From an uncultured Bacteroidota bacterium (GTDB lineage Bacteria; Bacteroidota; Bacteroidia; Bacteroidales; UBA12077), in assembly GCA_913055635.1 (NCBI GenBank), contig CAJXLK010000036.1:1-47325 (forward strand): a stretch of 47,325 bases of DNA, in the 5' to 3' direction. The position numbers and the translations under genes were made by a program. Below, one piece after another: positions 8,338-17,212 of this stretch. Position 1 is the first letter of the stretch, and each line of letters starts with the position of its first letter. Under the pieces are notes generated by a model. That model was given only the letters and a program-made list of their open reading frames with translations, was not told the origin of the DNA and made no database searches.

Positions 8338-10599
8338 TTATGATTGTTGCTCCTCATCCCCTTTTTGGGTTTCATCCTCCTGTTGGGATTGGTCCTTCTT
8401 TTTGGATTCTTCTTCACTTTCCTGCTGTTGGCCGGAAGGCTGTTGTTCTTGCGAAGCCTCGCTGGCAGGCTGCTGCTGGGGGGCCGATTCACCGGATTCC
8501 TCCTTTTCTTCTGCCTGGGAAGACTCCGAAGCTTTTGGGCTCTCCTCTTTTTGCTCTGGCGCGGTGGATTCCGAATCTTTCGGGCTTTCCTTTTGAGGCG
8601 CTGCAGTTTGTTTTTGGGAGGTTTCCTCACCTGCTTCAGAGGATTGGGCCTTCTGCTTGCTCTGGCTGTTGCCTTCCATTTCGTTCTTCAGAGAAGCCAG
8701 ATCGGATATGTCGCCCAATGTGGTTTTTTCCACGTTTTTGTTGACCTTCTTCATGGTTTTGCGGGTCTTTTGAGTCTGGGCTTTTTCCTGCTCCTTCTTC
8801 TCATCTTCATAGACCCGGCGGTGAGAGAGGACAATCTTCTTGGCTTCTTTGTTGAACTCAATCACTTTGAAGGGAAGTTTTTCTTCGACCTGCACTTTGG
8901 AACCCTCTTGCTTGGTCAGGTGTTTGTTGGAGACGAAACCTTCCACCCCGTAAGGCAGGGCAACCATGGCCCCCTTATCAAAGACGTCGATGACCGTTCC
9001 TTCATGAATGGAGCCTTCGGTGAAGACCTCTTCAAAGACATCCCATGGATTTTCCTCGAGTTGCTTATGGCCAAGGCTGAGGCGCCGGTTTTCCTTGTCG
9101 ATGTCCAGGACTTTCACTTCAATGTCATCACCAATGGAGGTAAACTCAGCGGGATGATTGATTTTTTTGGTCCATGAAAGGTCAGAGATGTGGATTAACC
9201 CGTCAACGCCTTCTTCCAGTTCAACAAAGACACCGAAATTGGTAAAGTTACGCACTTTGGCTTTGTGCTTGCTGCCAACCGGATATTTCTCCTCGATATC
9301 ATTCCACGGATCAGGTTTGAGTTGCTTGATCCCCAGAGACATCTTTCTTTCTTCGCGGTCCAGTGTCAGGATCTGGGCTTCAACTTCATCGCCTACCTGC
9401 AGAAATTCCTGGGCACTGCGTAAGTGCTGCGACCATGACATTTCAGAAACGTGAATCAGCCCTTCTACGCCAGGCTGAATTTCTACAAATGCGCCATAAT
9501 CGGCCAGTACAACGACTTTGCCCTTAACGATGTCGCCTACTTTCAGGTTCGGATCGAGGGAATCCCAAGGATGCGGTGTTAGTTGTTTTAGACCCAGTGC
9601 AATACGTTTTTTGTCGTCGTCGAAGTCGAGAATGACCACATTAAGTTTTTGGTCCAGTTCAACGATTTCTTCGGGATGGTTGACCCGGCCCCAGGAGAGG
9701 TCGGTGATGTGGATCAGCCCGTCGACACCGCCCAGGTCAATGAAGACACCATATGAAGTGATGTTTTTGACGGTACCTTCCAGAACCTGTCCTTTTTCCA
9801 GTTTCGAGATGATCTCTTTCTTTTGCTGCTCCAGTTCTTCTTCTACAATGGCCTTATGAGAAACCACTACGTTGCGGAATTCCTGGTTGATCTTGACCAC
9901 CTTAAAGTCCATGGTTTTGCCCACATAGGCATCATAATCACGGATGGGCTTGACATCAATCTGAGAGCCGGGCAGGAAAGTTTCGATGCCAAAGACATCT
10001 ACAATCATCCCACCTTTTGTACGGCATTTGATATATCCCTGTATGATTTCGTCGTTGGCATAGGCCTGGTTGACTTTTTCCCATGCCTTGAGGGTGCGGG
10101 CCTTCTTGTGGGAGAGTACCAGCTGGCCGTCTTTATCTTCCTGGCTTTCAATGTATACCTCTACCGTGTCGCCGGGCTTCAAATCAGGATTGTGTCGAAA
10201 TTCATTGCGGCTTACGACCCCCTCTGATTTGTAACCAATATTGATGACTACTTCCTTTTTGGTCATTGACACCACCGTGCCTTCGACTACCTCTTTTTCC
10301 TTGATCGTGGAAAGGGTTTGGTCATAGAGTTGTTCGTACTGTTTACGTTCTTCAGGGTCGTACTCATCTTCCTTTTGCTCAGAAAAATTTTCCCAGTCAA
10401 ACTCTTCCTGCTGTTCTGTTTTTTCAGGTTTCTGGTCTGTGCCCGCTGTTTCAATGGTGTGGTAATGCGGGTTGTCTTCCTGGTTTACCTCAATGTCTTG
10501 GCCTTCCTGGGAAGGGGTTTGCTGTTGCTGAGGTTGTTCCTGACCTTTTTCCTGGTTAACAGCTTCTTCTCTTACTTTTTGTTCGTCTTGTTTGCTCAT
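8338..10599 (-). CDS. rpsA: 30S ribosomal protein S1 with long low-complexity tails
   Basis: Ribosomal protein S1 binds mRNA at the 30S subunit and assists initiation. Six S1 (OB-fold) repeats are visible at about residues 101-168, 182-250, 267-337, 352-425, 439-512 and 525-595. The strongest repeats contain YGVFIDLGGVDGLIHITDLSW-like cores. The 753-residue length exceeds the roughly 560-620 usual for S1. The excess is an N-terminal Gln/Glu-rich region (1-95) and a C-terminal tail (about 600-753) made almost wholly of Gln, Glu, Ser, Lys, Pro and Ala. The tail is in frame and is followed at once by the STAS gene. A candidate -7 box (10656-10663) lies 57 bp upstream of the start. S1 identity is confident; the role of the tails is unknown. 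Confidence 0.95.
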   Translation of the reverse strand: MSKQDEQKVREEAVNQEKGQEQPQQQQTPSQEGQDIEVNQEDNPHYHTIETAGTDQKPEKTEQQEEFDWENFSEQKEDEYDPEERKQYEQLYDQTLSTIKEKEVVEGTVVSMTKKEVVINIGYKSEGVVSRNEFRHNPDLKPGDTVEVYIESQEDKDGQLVLSHKKARTLKAWEKVNQAYANDEIIQGYIKCRTKGGMIVDVFGIETFLPGSQIDVKPIRDYDAYVGKTMDFKVVKINQEFRNVVVSHKAIVEEELEQQKKEIISKLEKGQVLEGTVKNITSYGVFIDLGGVDGLIHITDLSWGRVNHPEEIVELDQKLNVVILDFDDDKKRIALGLKQLTPHPWDSLDPNLKVGDIVKGKVVVLADYGAFVEIQPGVEGLIHVSEMSWSQHLRSAQEFLQVGDEVEAQILTLDREERKMSLGIKQLKPDPWNDIEEKYPVGSKHKAKVRNFTNFGVFVELEEGVDGLIHISDLSWTKKINHPAEFTSIGDDIEVKVLDIDKENRRLSLGHKQLEENPWDVFEEVFTEGSIHEGTVIDVFDKGAMVALPYGVEGFVSNKHLTKQEGSKVQVEEKLPFKVIEFNKEAKKIVLSHRRVYEDEKKEQEKAQTQKTRKTMKKVNKNVEKTTLGDISDLASLKNEMEGNSQSKQKAQSSEAGEETSQKQTAAPQKESPKDSESTAPEQKEESPKASESSQAEEKEESGESAPQQQPASEASQEQQPSGQQQESEEESKKKDQSQQEDETQKGDEEQQS

Positions 10600-10905
10600 T
10601 TACTTTTAATTAACAATTAATGGATTAGACATTATTTCTTGAAATAATTGAGTTGCAAAGCTATAATTTTTATTTTATATAAGAAAATGCGATGCCTACA
10701 AAATTTAATCCAACCACCATGATTGAATAATCTGGCATGGTGGGGGCTATTACTGGTTTGATCGTGAACCGCTGTAAATGTTCAATAATTTCAATAAAAA
10801 AAAATCGACTGAAACATTCACGACCAGATTTCGAAAAATCAAACGGTGTCAAATCCTTCATTATTTTTATTGAATTATTATTTTTACATATAATTTAGAG
10901 GATAT
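10600..10905. other. Divergent intergenic region, rpsA / hybrid histidine kinase
   Basis: These 306 A/T-rich bases separate two divergently transcribed genes and should hold both promoters. For rpsA a TAnnTTTG box is present (listed separately). Upstream of the kinase, TAATTTAG at about 10892-10899 differs from that consensus by one base. A 63-codon minus-strand reading frame at 10670-10861 has no recognisable features and I do not call it a gene. Confidence 0.5.
10656..10663 (-). promoter_or_regulatory. Candidate Bacteroidota -7 box for rpsA
   Basis: On the minus strand the bases read TAGCTTTG, a full match to the Bacteroidota -7 consensus TAnnTTTG. It lies 57 bp upstream of the rpsA ATG. 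About 20 bp further upstream is a T-rich stretch (TTTTC) that could act as a weak -33 element. Confidence 0.45.
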
Positions 10906-13900
10906 ATGGCCGATCAGACTAAGAGCATATTGCTGGGCAACGTGCAGGGCCCGTTGGGTGAGCTTACCGGAGTACTGCAGGAGCGGGGCTGGGATGTTCA
11001 GAGTGTAGGAGGGAAGGGTCAGGATTTGAAGGGCCTTTATCACCACCATCTGCCTGCCATCATTATGGTAGATATTACCAGACAGCTGCCTGGTTTTTCG
11101 CTCAGCCAACTGCGGCCGGATGGATCTGACAGTCCGCTTGTGCTGCTGGCCTCAACCCAACGCAAGGAATTGCTGGAGAAGGTTTATACCCGGGAAGTAG
11201 AGGATTTTGTGTGGGTTGAGTCGGGCGCCCGGAACATTGCCGAGCGCCTTGAAATGCTTGAGGTTTTCAACGGCCATTTTTCGGACCAGAGTGAACCCCG
11301 GCTCGAAGCTCCCTCTGACCCGTTTGATCATTTAAGGACGGAGTTCTGGAAATATGCCTTTATATCGGAAGATGAAAGGGTTTTGCTGGATAACCTAATG
11401 AGCCGCCTGGGCCAATCCCTTCAGCTCGACCGGGTCAGTTTTTTCCGCTGCCAGGGGGATATCAAAACCTGCCACTTTGTAGATCAGTGGGTGAATAACT
11501 CGGTCCTTCCCCTGGATCATCAGTGCAATCTGCCCGAATGGTTTTTAAAAAATGAGCTTCGCCAGGAATATCATTTGGTCGATTACCAGCGCATTGACCG
11601 GCTTAACCGGGAGATGCCCGATTATTTTGATGGGGTGCGCTCCCAGTTGATCATTGTTTACGGCAGTGTGGCCGGGCCTTCCGGTTTTTTTATGCTGGAG
11701 GCCTTTCATCAGCACCGGCAATGGCGCACCCAGGAAGTGAAGATTGCCCGGGATCTGGCCAATATTGTCAAGCTGAAGGCAGAGGCCATCGAGTCGTCGG
11801 AACAGATTCGCCGTTCGGAAGAGAAGCTAAGGATCATCTCGGAAACGGCAAGGGATTTGGTTTGTATCCATGATCCGGAAGGTTATTTTAAGTATGTTTC
11901 TCCTTCTTCGCAGGAACTATTGGGTTATGCCCCGGAAGAACTCAAAGGCCTTTCTCCGGCCGATTTCTTGCATCCCTCTGACAGGGGTGCCTATGATAAG
12001 CTTTTCCATCCCGATCTGGGCAAAGAGCGCCTGGACGATGTCAGTGAATACCGGATCCAACATAAGGATGGCCATTATCTTTGGCTGGAGACCATTACCC
12101 GGCCCATTATGAATGAGACCGGCGAGGTGGTGGAATTTCAGACTTCTTCGCGCGATATTACGGAGCGAAAAGAAGCCGAGCATCAAATCCGGGAAAAGGA
12201 GGAGAAATACCGCAACATTTTTGAGAGCATGTTCGACGTATATGCTGAGGTAGAGGTCGAGACCAACCAGGTTTTGGAGATCAGTCCCTCTATTGAACGC
12301 ATATCGGGTTATAAACGGGAGGAGTTGCTGGGGAGTTCCATACTGCCTTTATTTGCAAAACCCCAGGAAAGGGAGGAATTGCTTCAGGTCCTGCAGCAGG
12401 AGCAAAGGGTAAGTGACTATGAGATTACCCTTCAGCATCGGCAGGGGGCCGAGGTGATTTGTTCCTACTCTGCACGTTTGGTTTTGGATGAAAAGGGCCA
12501 CCCTGATAAGATGGTGGGAACCCTGCGGGATATCACAGAAAGGAAACGCTCGGAGCAGCAACTCCAGGAGGCCAAGCAGAAAGCCGAATCGGCCTCGAGG
12601 GCCAAAAGCGAATTTTTGGCCAACATGTCCCATGAGATTCGTACCCCCATGAATGCCATTTTGGGCTTCAGTGAGGTGTTGATGAACAAAGTCACTGAAC
12701 CCGAGAATAAGAGCCACCTTGAGGCCATTCTCTCCAGTGGCCGCACCCTGTTGTCGCTGATCAACGACATCCTGGACCTGTCAAAGATTGAAGCCGGTAA
12801 GATGCAGATCAATTATGAACCGGTTGAATTGTCTGTTTTGGTTGAAGATATAGAGCACATCTTTGAAAAAAAGCTGAAGGAGAAGGGGTTGTCCCTGAAA
12901 ATTGACATCGATCCGGAACTTCCCCGGGTATTGATGCTCGATGAAGTGCGCATTCGGCAGATCCTTTTTAATTTGGTGGGCAATGCCCTGAAGTTTACCG
13001 ATGAAGGATATATTCTGATTGGGGTCCAATCCAGGGCGGTTGACCCGGATCATTATGAATTGACCTTGATGGTGAAAGATACCGGGATTGGTATTCCCCG
13101 TAAACAGCAGAAACTTATATTCAGTGCCTTCCAGCAAAGGGAGGTACAGAATTCCCGCCGCTATGAGGGTTCGGGTTTGGGCCTGTCCATCACCAAAAAG
13201 CTGGTTGAAAGCATGAACGGTTCCATTCATCTTGAAAGCCGGATCGGGCAGGGCAGCAAATTTACCATCACACTCCCCGGTATCGAGAGGGCTGAACCCC
13301 AGGAAACATTTCACGACTACGAGATGGATGAAGGCCGGGAAGTGATTTTTAACAATGCCACCATCCTGGTGGTCGATGACATCCAATACAACATCGATAC
13401 CATCAAGAAGCTGGTGTACAACGACGAACTTAAATTTATAGAAGCCCAGAACGCTGAAAAAGCCCTGGAAATCATTAAAATCAATCCCCCCGAACTGGTG
13501 CTGATGGATTTGAAATTGCCGGATATGAGTGGTTATGAAGCCACTGCCTTGATTAAATCCGACAAGCGTTCCAAAAAGATACCGGTGTTGGCCCTTTCAG
13601 CAAATTCGGTGGATAGTGAAGAGACCCAGGCACGAACCCTCTTTGATGGGTTCATTACCAAACCCGTGGCCAGGAGTGACCTGCTGAGCAAACTGCGGAG
13701 GTTCCTCCCGCATAAAAATAAACCCACTTCCCGCTCGCGGAAAAAAGATGTAAAGGGGGGCGAGGTCAACCTTTCCTCCCACCAGTATGCCCGTTTGGTG
13801 AGTCAACTGGAGGAAGATCTGATGAGCCAGTGGCAGGAAATCAGCGATAGCCTGGTGATCTACCAAATCGAGGCATTTGTCGGAAGCCTGGAAAAACTGG

Positions 13901-14037
13901 AAGGTTTTCAACAAATAGATATCCTGGTCAATTATTACAAGGGGTTGAAGACGGCGCTGAATAATTTTGATATCGAACAAATTCAGTCTAAAATCAAGGC
14001 CTTTCCTTCCGTTGTGGAAAAGGTTAAAAACATATAA
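10906..14037 (+). CDS. Hybrid sensor histidine kinase (pseudo-REC, GAF-like, PAS, PAS, HisKA, HATPase, REC)
   Basis: This cytoplasmic hybrid kinase of 1043 residues has no predicted membrane segment. Residues 1-120 look like a receiver domain that keeps the central Asp (MVDITRQLPG, Asp56) but lacks the N-terminal acidic pair. A GAF-like region spans about 140-295. PAS1 is at about 303-422 (ISETARDLVCIHDPEG, with C-terminal DITERKEAE) and PAS2 at about 430-548. HisKA carries His576 in MSHEIRTPMNAILGF. The HATPase has N-box NLVGNALKF, DTGIGIP and GSGLGLS. A canonical receiver at 818-935 has Asp824/825, phospho-acceptor Asp868 (LVLMDLKLPDMSG) and Lys919. A helical tail (955-1043) follows, without a clear Hpt histidine. 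The next gene, a REC-kinase, begins 75 bp downstream. The signal sensed is unknown; the soluble architecture suggests an intracellular cue. Confidence 0.93.
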   Translation: MADQTKSILLGNVQGPLGELTGVLQERGWDVQSVGGKGQDLKGLYHHHLPAIIMVDITRQLPGFSLSQLRPDGSDSPLVLLASTQRKELLEKVYTREVEDFVWVESGARNIAERLEMLEVFNGHFSDQSEPRLEAPSDPFDHLRTEFWKYAFISEDERVLLDNLMSRLGQSLQLDRVSFFRCQGDIKTCHFVDQWVNNSVLPLDHQCNLPEWFLKNELRQEYHLVDYQRIDRLNREMPDYFDGVRSQLIIVYGSVAGPSGFFMLEAFHQHRQWRTQEVKIARDLANIVKLKAEAIESSEQIRRSEEKLRIISETARDLVCIHDPEGYFKYVSPSSQELLGYAPEELKGLSPADFLHPSDRGAYDKLFHPDLGKERLDDVSEYRIQHKDGHYLWLETITRPIMNETGEVVEFQTSSRDITERKEAEHQIREKEEKYRNIFESMFDVYAEVEVETNQVLEISPSIERISGYKREELLGSSILPLFAKPQEREELLQVLQQEQRVSDYEITLQHRQGAEVICSYSARLVLDEKGHPDKMVGTLRDITERKRSEQQLQEAKQKAESASRAKSEFLANMSHEIRTPMNAILGFSEVLMNKVTEPENKSHLEAILSSGRTLLSLINDILDLSKIEAGKMQINYEPVELSVLVEDIEHIFEKKLKEKGLSLKIDIDPELPRVLMLDEVRIRQILFNLVGNALKFTDEGYILIGVQSRAVDPDHYELTLMVKDTGIGIPRKQQKLIFSAFQQREVQNSRRYEGSGLGLSITKKLVESMNGSIHLESRIGQGSKFTITLPGIERAEPQETFHDYEMDEGREVIFNNATILVVDDIQYNIDTIKKLVYNDELKFIEAQNAEKALEIIKINPPELVLMDLKLPDMSGYEATALIKSDKRSKKIPVLALSANSVDSEETQARTLFDGFITKPVARSDLLSKLRRFLPHKNKPTSRSRKKDVKGGEVNLSSHQYARLVSQLEEDLMSQWQEISDSLVIYQIEAFVGSLEKLEGFQQIDILVNYYKGLKTALNNFDIEQIQSKIKAFPSVVEKVKNI

Positions 14038-14112
14038 TGGGATCTGTTTTCGGGCATCTGTCAATATTTTTGTAATTTTAGACGGATTAAACCTTTAAAT
14101 CATTCTGTTTTT

Positions 14113-15243
14113 ATGGCCTCGAACAATGAAGAAGCCAAAATCCTGCTGATTGATGACAGCGTACAAAACCTGCGGCTTCTGGGCAATATGTTGCGGGAAA
14201 AAAATTATCAGATCGCCTTGGCCCAAAATGGCAAACAGGGGTTGCACCTGGCCGGTAAGATCTTACCGGATCTGATTTTACTGGATATAATGATGCCCGA
14301 AGTGGATGGTTATGAGGTGTGCAAGCGCCTAAAGGCCGATGAGCATACCCATCACATTCCTGTGATCTTTCTTACAGCCAAAACATCCAATGATGACATC
14401 GTCAGTGGTTTTCAGACAGGCGGGGTCGATTATATCACCAAGCCTTTTAACAAGGAGGAATTGTTTATGCGCATCAAAACCCATCTGGAGTTGAAGCGGG
14501 CGCATGACAAGATATCACAGCAAGCTGAGCGTTTGCGCGAATTGAACGCAACCAAGGACAAGATGTTTTCAGTGATCTCCCATGATTTGAGGGCACCGCT
14601 GGGAGGCATTAAAAGCATGCTCGACCTGATGTATGAAGACCAAAAGGACAACCGGCAAATATCCGCCAAATCACTTGATTCGCTCAAAAATGCTGCCGAC
14701 CAAACCTATAACCTTTTGGAAAACCTTTTATACTGGTCGCGCAGCCAAAGGGGCAAACTGGTCAACAATCCCGAACCCATCAATATCTATGACCTGGTCA
14801 TTGAGAACATCGAGTTGCTTAAGACCATGTCCGACAACAAACAAATTGAAATCAAAAATCAAATCGGGGAGAACACCGAAGCCCGGGCCGACCGCAATAT
14901 GATTAAAACCGTCCTGCGCAATCTGATCATCAATGCCATCAAATTCACCCACGAAAAGGGTCAAATTACCCTCTCCAGCAATGAAAAGGAAGATATGGTG
15001 GAGATCAGCGTGGCCGATACCGGGGTGGGCATCCAAAAACAAAACCTGGAAAAAATACTCAACAACAAGGAATACTATACTACCTTCGGAACCCGCCGGG
15101 AGAAAGGAAGCGGCTTGGGGCTCAATCTCTGTGTTGATTTTATACGTCGCAATAACGGGGAATTATACATTGACAGTGAATACGGAAAAGGCAGCACCTT
15201 TACCTTTTCTTTGCCAGTGAAACAGGCTCATCCGGATCAATAA
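14113..15243 (+). CDS. Response regulator receiver-histidine kinase (REC-HisKA-HATPase)
   Basis: This 376-residue protein has an N-terminal receiver (acidic pair Asp14/15 in LLIDDS, phospho-acceptor Asp58 in LILLDIMMPEVDG, Lys110 in ITKPFN). A short coiled linker (about 125-148) follows. HisKA contains His157 in VISHDLRAPLGGI, and the HATPase domain has NLIINAIKFTH, DTGVGI and GSGLGLNL. REC-kinase proteins commonly take phosphate at the N-terminal receiver from another kinase, here plausibly the hybrid kinase encoded 75 bp upstream on the same strand, and so could form a relay. There is no DNA-binding output domain in either gene. It ends 77 bp from the convergent siaC-like gene. Confidence 0.93.
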   Translation: MASNNEEAKILLIDDSVQNLRLLGNMLREKNYQIALAQNGKQGLHLAGKILPDLILLDIMMPEVDGYEVCKRLKADEHTHHIPVIFLTAKTSNDDIVSGFQTGGVDYITKPFNKEELFMRIKTHLELKRAHDKISQQAERLRELNATKDKMFSVISHDLRAPLGGIKSMLDLMYEDQKDNRQISAKSLDSLKNAADQTYNLLENLLYWSRSQRGKLVNNPEPINIYDLVIENIELLKTMSDNKQIEIKNQIGENTEARADRNMIKTVLRNLIINAIKFTHEKGQITLSSNEKEDMVEISVADTGVGIQKQNLEKILNNKEYYTTFGTRREKGSGLGLNLCVDFIRRNNGELYIDSEYGKGSTFTFSLPVKQAHPDQ

Positions 15244-15320
15244 CCTTTATCAGCCACCATAGGATTTGCTCCGATCTAACCCTGATCAAACGTTCCTCTT
15301 TGCTGAGCAATAAACCTTAA

Positions 15321-15749
15321 TCAGGCACTATAGGGGTAGTAATGGAAGGTTACCCCGCTGACTTCCTCGAGGGTTTCGCCTGAATCCAAAATATCTTCAT
15401 CGTCATAGGGGTAATGCCATTCGATATTGATCTCATGGTGGAATTTCTTGAGCTTTTTAATCCGGCTGATCAGCTCAGTCAACATTTTGGAAGAGGCCGT
15501 ATTGAAATATTCCAGCTTGAATATGACGGTAGTCATGTTCTTGGGTGAGTTTAAATAATCATCCAGCCAGTCAAGAATGGGCATATAGAGCTCTTTGGCG
15601 TTCTCAGGAAGGGAACGGCCGTTTATCTGTAAAATACCCTTTTCTTTGTTCAGATAGATTTCAGGTATTTTGATGTTGCCTTCAATGTGCACTTCATTTT
15701 TATCGGCAAGTGCTTTCAATTGTTTAATTAAAGCTCTATGTTCATTCAT
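15321..15749 (-). CDS. SiaC-like regulatory phosphoprotein (DUF1987), second copy
   Basis: This 142-residue SiaC/DUF1987 protein uses the start MNEHRALIKQLKALADKNEV. A longer frame from 15836 would overlap the upstream gene and adds 29 residues without family resemblance. Family features are IPEIYLNKEKGILQI, the helix ELYMPILDWLDDYL, the acceptor loop LEYFNTASSKML with Thr84, and the acidic segment WHYPYDDEDILDSGETLEEV. Unlike the 2876-3295 copy it keeps the threonine. It lies 28 bp after a gene of unknown function, not after a siaB-like kinase, and faces the two histidine kinase genes. Its kinase may be that unknown protein, the SiaB-like protein elsewhere in the window, or something outside it. 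Confidence 0.85.
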   Translation of the reverse strand: MNEHRALIKQLKALADKNEVHIEGNIKIPEIYLNKEKGILQINGRSLPENAKELYMPILDWLDDYLNSPKNMTTVIFKLEYFNTASSKMLTELISRIKKLKKFHHEINIEWHYPYDDEDILDSGETLEEVSGVTFHYYPYSA

Positions 15750-15777
15750 GACAGTTGTTTTTAAGATCGGCGCATGA

Positions 15778-16248
15778 TTAATATCCAATAACCCATAGTA
15801 CCCGCTGTTCTTCAAGGCATAAATCGGTGATGCCAATGAGCCCCTGATTGACCTGGATCAGTTTATCGCGGTATTTGGTCCATCTTTTTTGCCAGTTGGA
15901 ATCTTGTTGGCCCAGCTTGTTTAAAAATTCATACCCCAAAAAGATCTGATCGATGTGATTTTTAAATTCCTCCAGGGTCTTTATCGCTTGTAATTTTTTC
16001 ATTTTCCCGGCCAGCTCATTTTTTAAAGGGACAATTTTCCGCAGATCATATTTGGTGGCTCCGTAAAATTCATACAACTGATTGCTGTTCTCGAAACATT
16101 TGATGAAGAGATTAAACACTTCGCTTTGCATGTATTTGGATTCGTCATCCCCCTTGACATAATTTTCGTCATCCCCGGTGGTGTTGAATTCCACGATATT
16201 TAAGTAATCTGAATCAAACAGTTCGATTCGCAGCTGACAGTTGTCCAT
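15778..16248 (-). CDS. Hypothetical protein upstream of siaC-like gene
   Basis: This 156-residue protein is not one I recognise. It has no signal peptide or membrane segment. The N-terminal third is strand-rich and acidic (IELFDSDYLNIVEFNTTGDDENYVKGDD). Residues about 40-135 look helical and charged (YMQSEVFNLFIKCFE, KYRDKLIQVNQG). The C-terminus ends with a hydrophobic LWVIGY. It occupies the position where a siaB-type kinase is expected, 28 bp before the siaC-like gene, yet it shows no N-box or glycine-rich ATP lid. It may be a SiaC partner of a new type, or simply co-transcribed. The gene is real by length, codon use and tight spacing; function is unknown. Confidence 0.7.
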   Translation of the reverse strand: MDNCQLRIELFDSDYLNIVEFNTTGDDENYVKGDDESKYMQSEVFNLFIKCFENSNQLYEFYGATKYDLRKIVPLKNELAGKMKKLQAIKTLEEFKNHIDQIFLGYEFLNKLGQQDSNWQKRWTKYRDKLIQVNQGLIGITDLCLEEQRVLWVIGY

Positions 16249-16402
16249 GAAAAAAAAGATTTAACCGGGTTGGGTATAATCTCTATCCCAGATCTGTTCT
16301 TAGTTATTGATACTTGATCTTTGATTTATGGTTAAAAATATTACGTGAACGTCTGTTTTTGTTTGACCAACAATCTATGCAAATGGATGATCAGTGATAT
16401 CC

Positions 16403-17212
16403 CTACTTTGTCGCTTGTTTGGCCATATGGTCGCACAAATTGTTTTCCGGATGCCGGGCATGCGCTTTTACCCACTGAAATTCAATGATTTTATTGTTTG
16501 TTAAGCGATCCAGTTGTTTCCAGTATTTTTTATGCTTGACTTTTTGCGCATTAGCGGTTCTCCAGTGATTGAGTCTCCAGTGGTAAATCCACTTGCTGAT
16601 GCCCTTGATCACATACTGGCTGTCGGTGGTCACCAGCACATGTTTATCCGCCGATATCTGCTTCAATCCTTTGATTACTGCAATCAACTCAATCAGATTG
16701 CTACTGTGTTGATCGATACGGAAACTTTTGACAAAGGTTTCTTTTTGAGTGAAGCGAAGCATCAATGAATAGCCTCCCTGATTGTTGCCGGGGTTAAAAC
16801 TGCCATCAGTAATAACCTGTGTAATGCCCGGTGTGGCATGGGTTTGCTTATGAACCCGGGGCGTTTTTCCGGTTTTGTCCACTACGGTGATTAGTTTTTT
16901 ATTAAAACTGCTTTCATCCGGAAGTTTTTCCTGGAGGATGAATTTGAGCTTAAATCCGACATAAAAGGTGTGGCCTTTTTTGTTATTCAGTATACGCTGC
17001 AGCTGGGTTTTTCTTTTTTCCAGCAATCCGGCAAGATCACCCTTTTCATAGACGGTTAAGGTTTTGTTTTGCGGACTGTAATCGATCCATCCGCGTTTCC
17101 TGTTCTGTTTGATTTGAATTTTGTAAGTACCCTGGTGATTTGCCTGGATGGTCATTTTAAGGACCATGGCCTGTCCTGGATTGGACCGATATGTAGAATA
17201 TTGTGGATGCAT
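16403..17212 (-). CDS. Ribonuclease HI with unusual N-terminal extension
   Basis: The C-terminal half (about residues 128-269) is an RNase HI domain, which cuts the RNA strand of RNA-DNA hybrids. All acidic catalytic residues are visible: Asp136 (VITDGSF), Glu175 (NLIELIAVI), Asp197 (VTTDSQYVIKGI) and Asp261, with His251 in WVKAHARHP. The basic handle region (SKWIYHWRLNHWRTANAQKVKHKKYW) is also present. The first 127 residues do not look like the short hybrid-binding domain of eukaryotic RNase H1; they are basic and strand-rich (YKIQIKQNRKRGWIDYSPQNKTLTVYE). Alternative starts at Met16 or Met20 would still leave over 100 extra residues. It is a single gene with a 400-bp region behind its start. 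Confidence 0.88.
   Translation of the reverse strand: MHPQYSTYRSNPGQAMVLKMTIQANHQGTYKIQIKQNRKRGWIDYSPQNKTLTVYEKGDLAGLLEKRKTQLQRILNNKKGHTFYVGFKLKFILQEKLPDESSFNKKLITVVDKTGKTPRVHKQTHATPGITQVITDGSFNPGNNQGGYSLMLRFTQKETFVKSFRIDQHSSNLIELIAVIKGLKQISADKHVLVTTDSQYVIKGISKWIYHWRLNHWRTANAQKVKHKKYWKQLDRLTNNKIIEFQWVKAHARHPENNLCDHMAKQATK

Noticed and set aside
8344-9177. 277-codon hydrophobic plus-strand frame opposite the rpsA tail
   Set aside because: The apparent membrane protein arises from reading the Gln/Glu/Ser/Lys-rich tail of S1 on the other strand.
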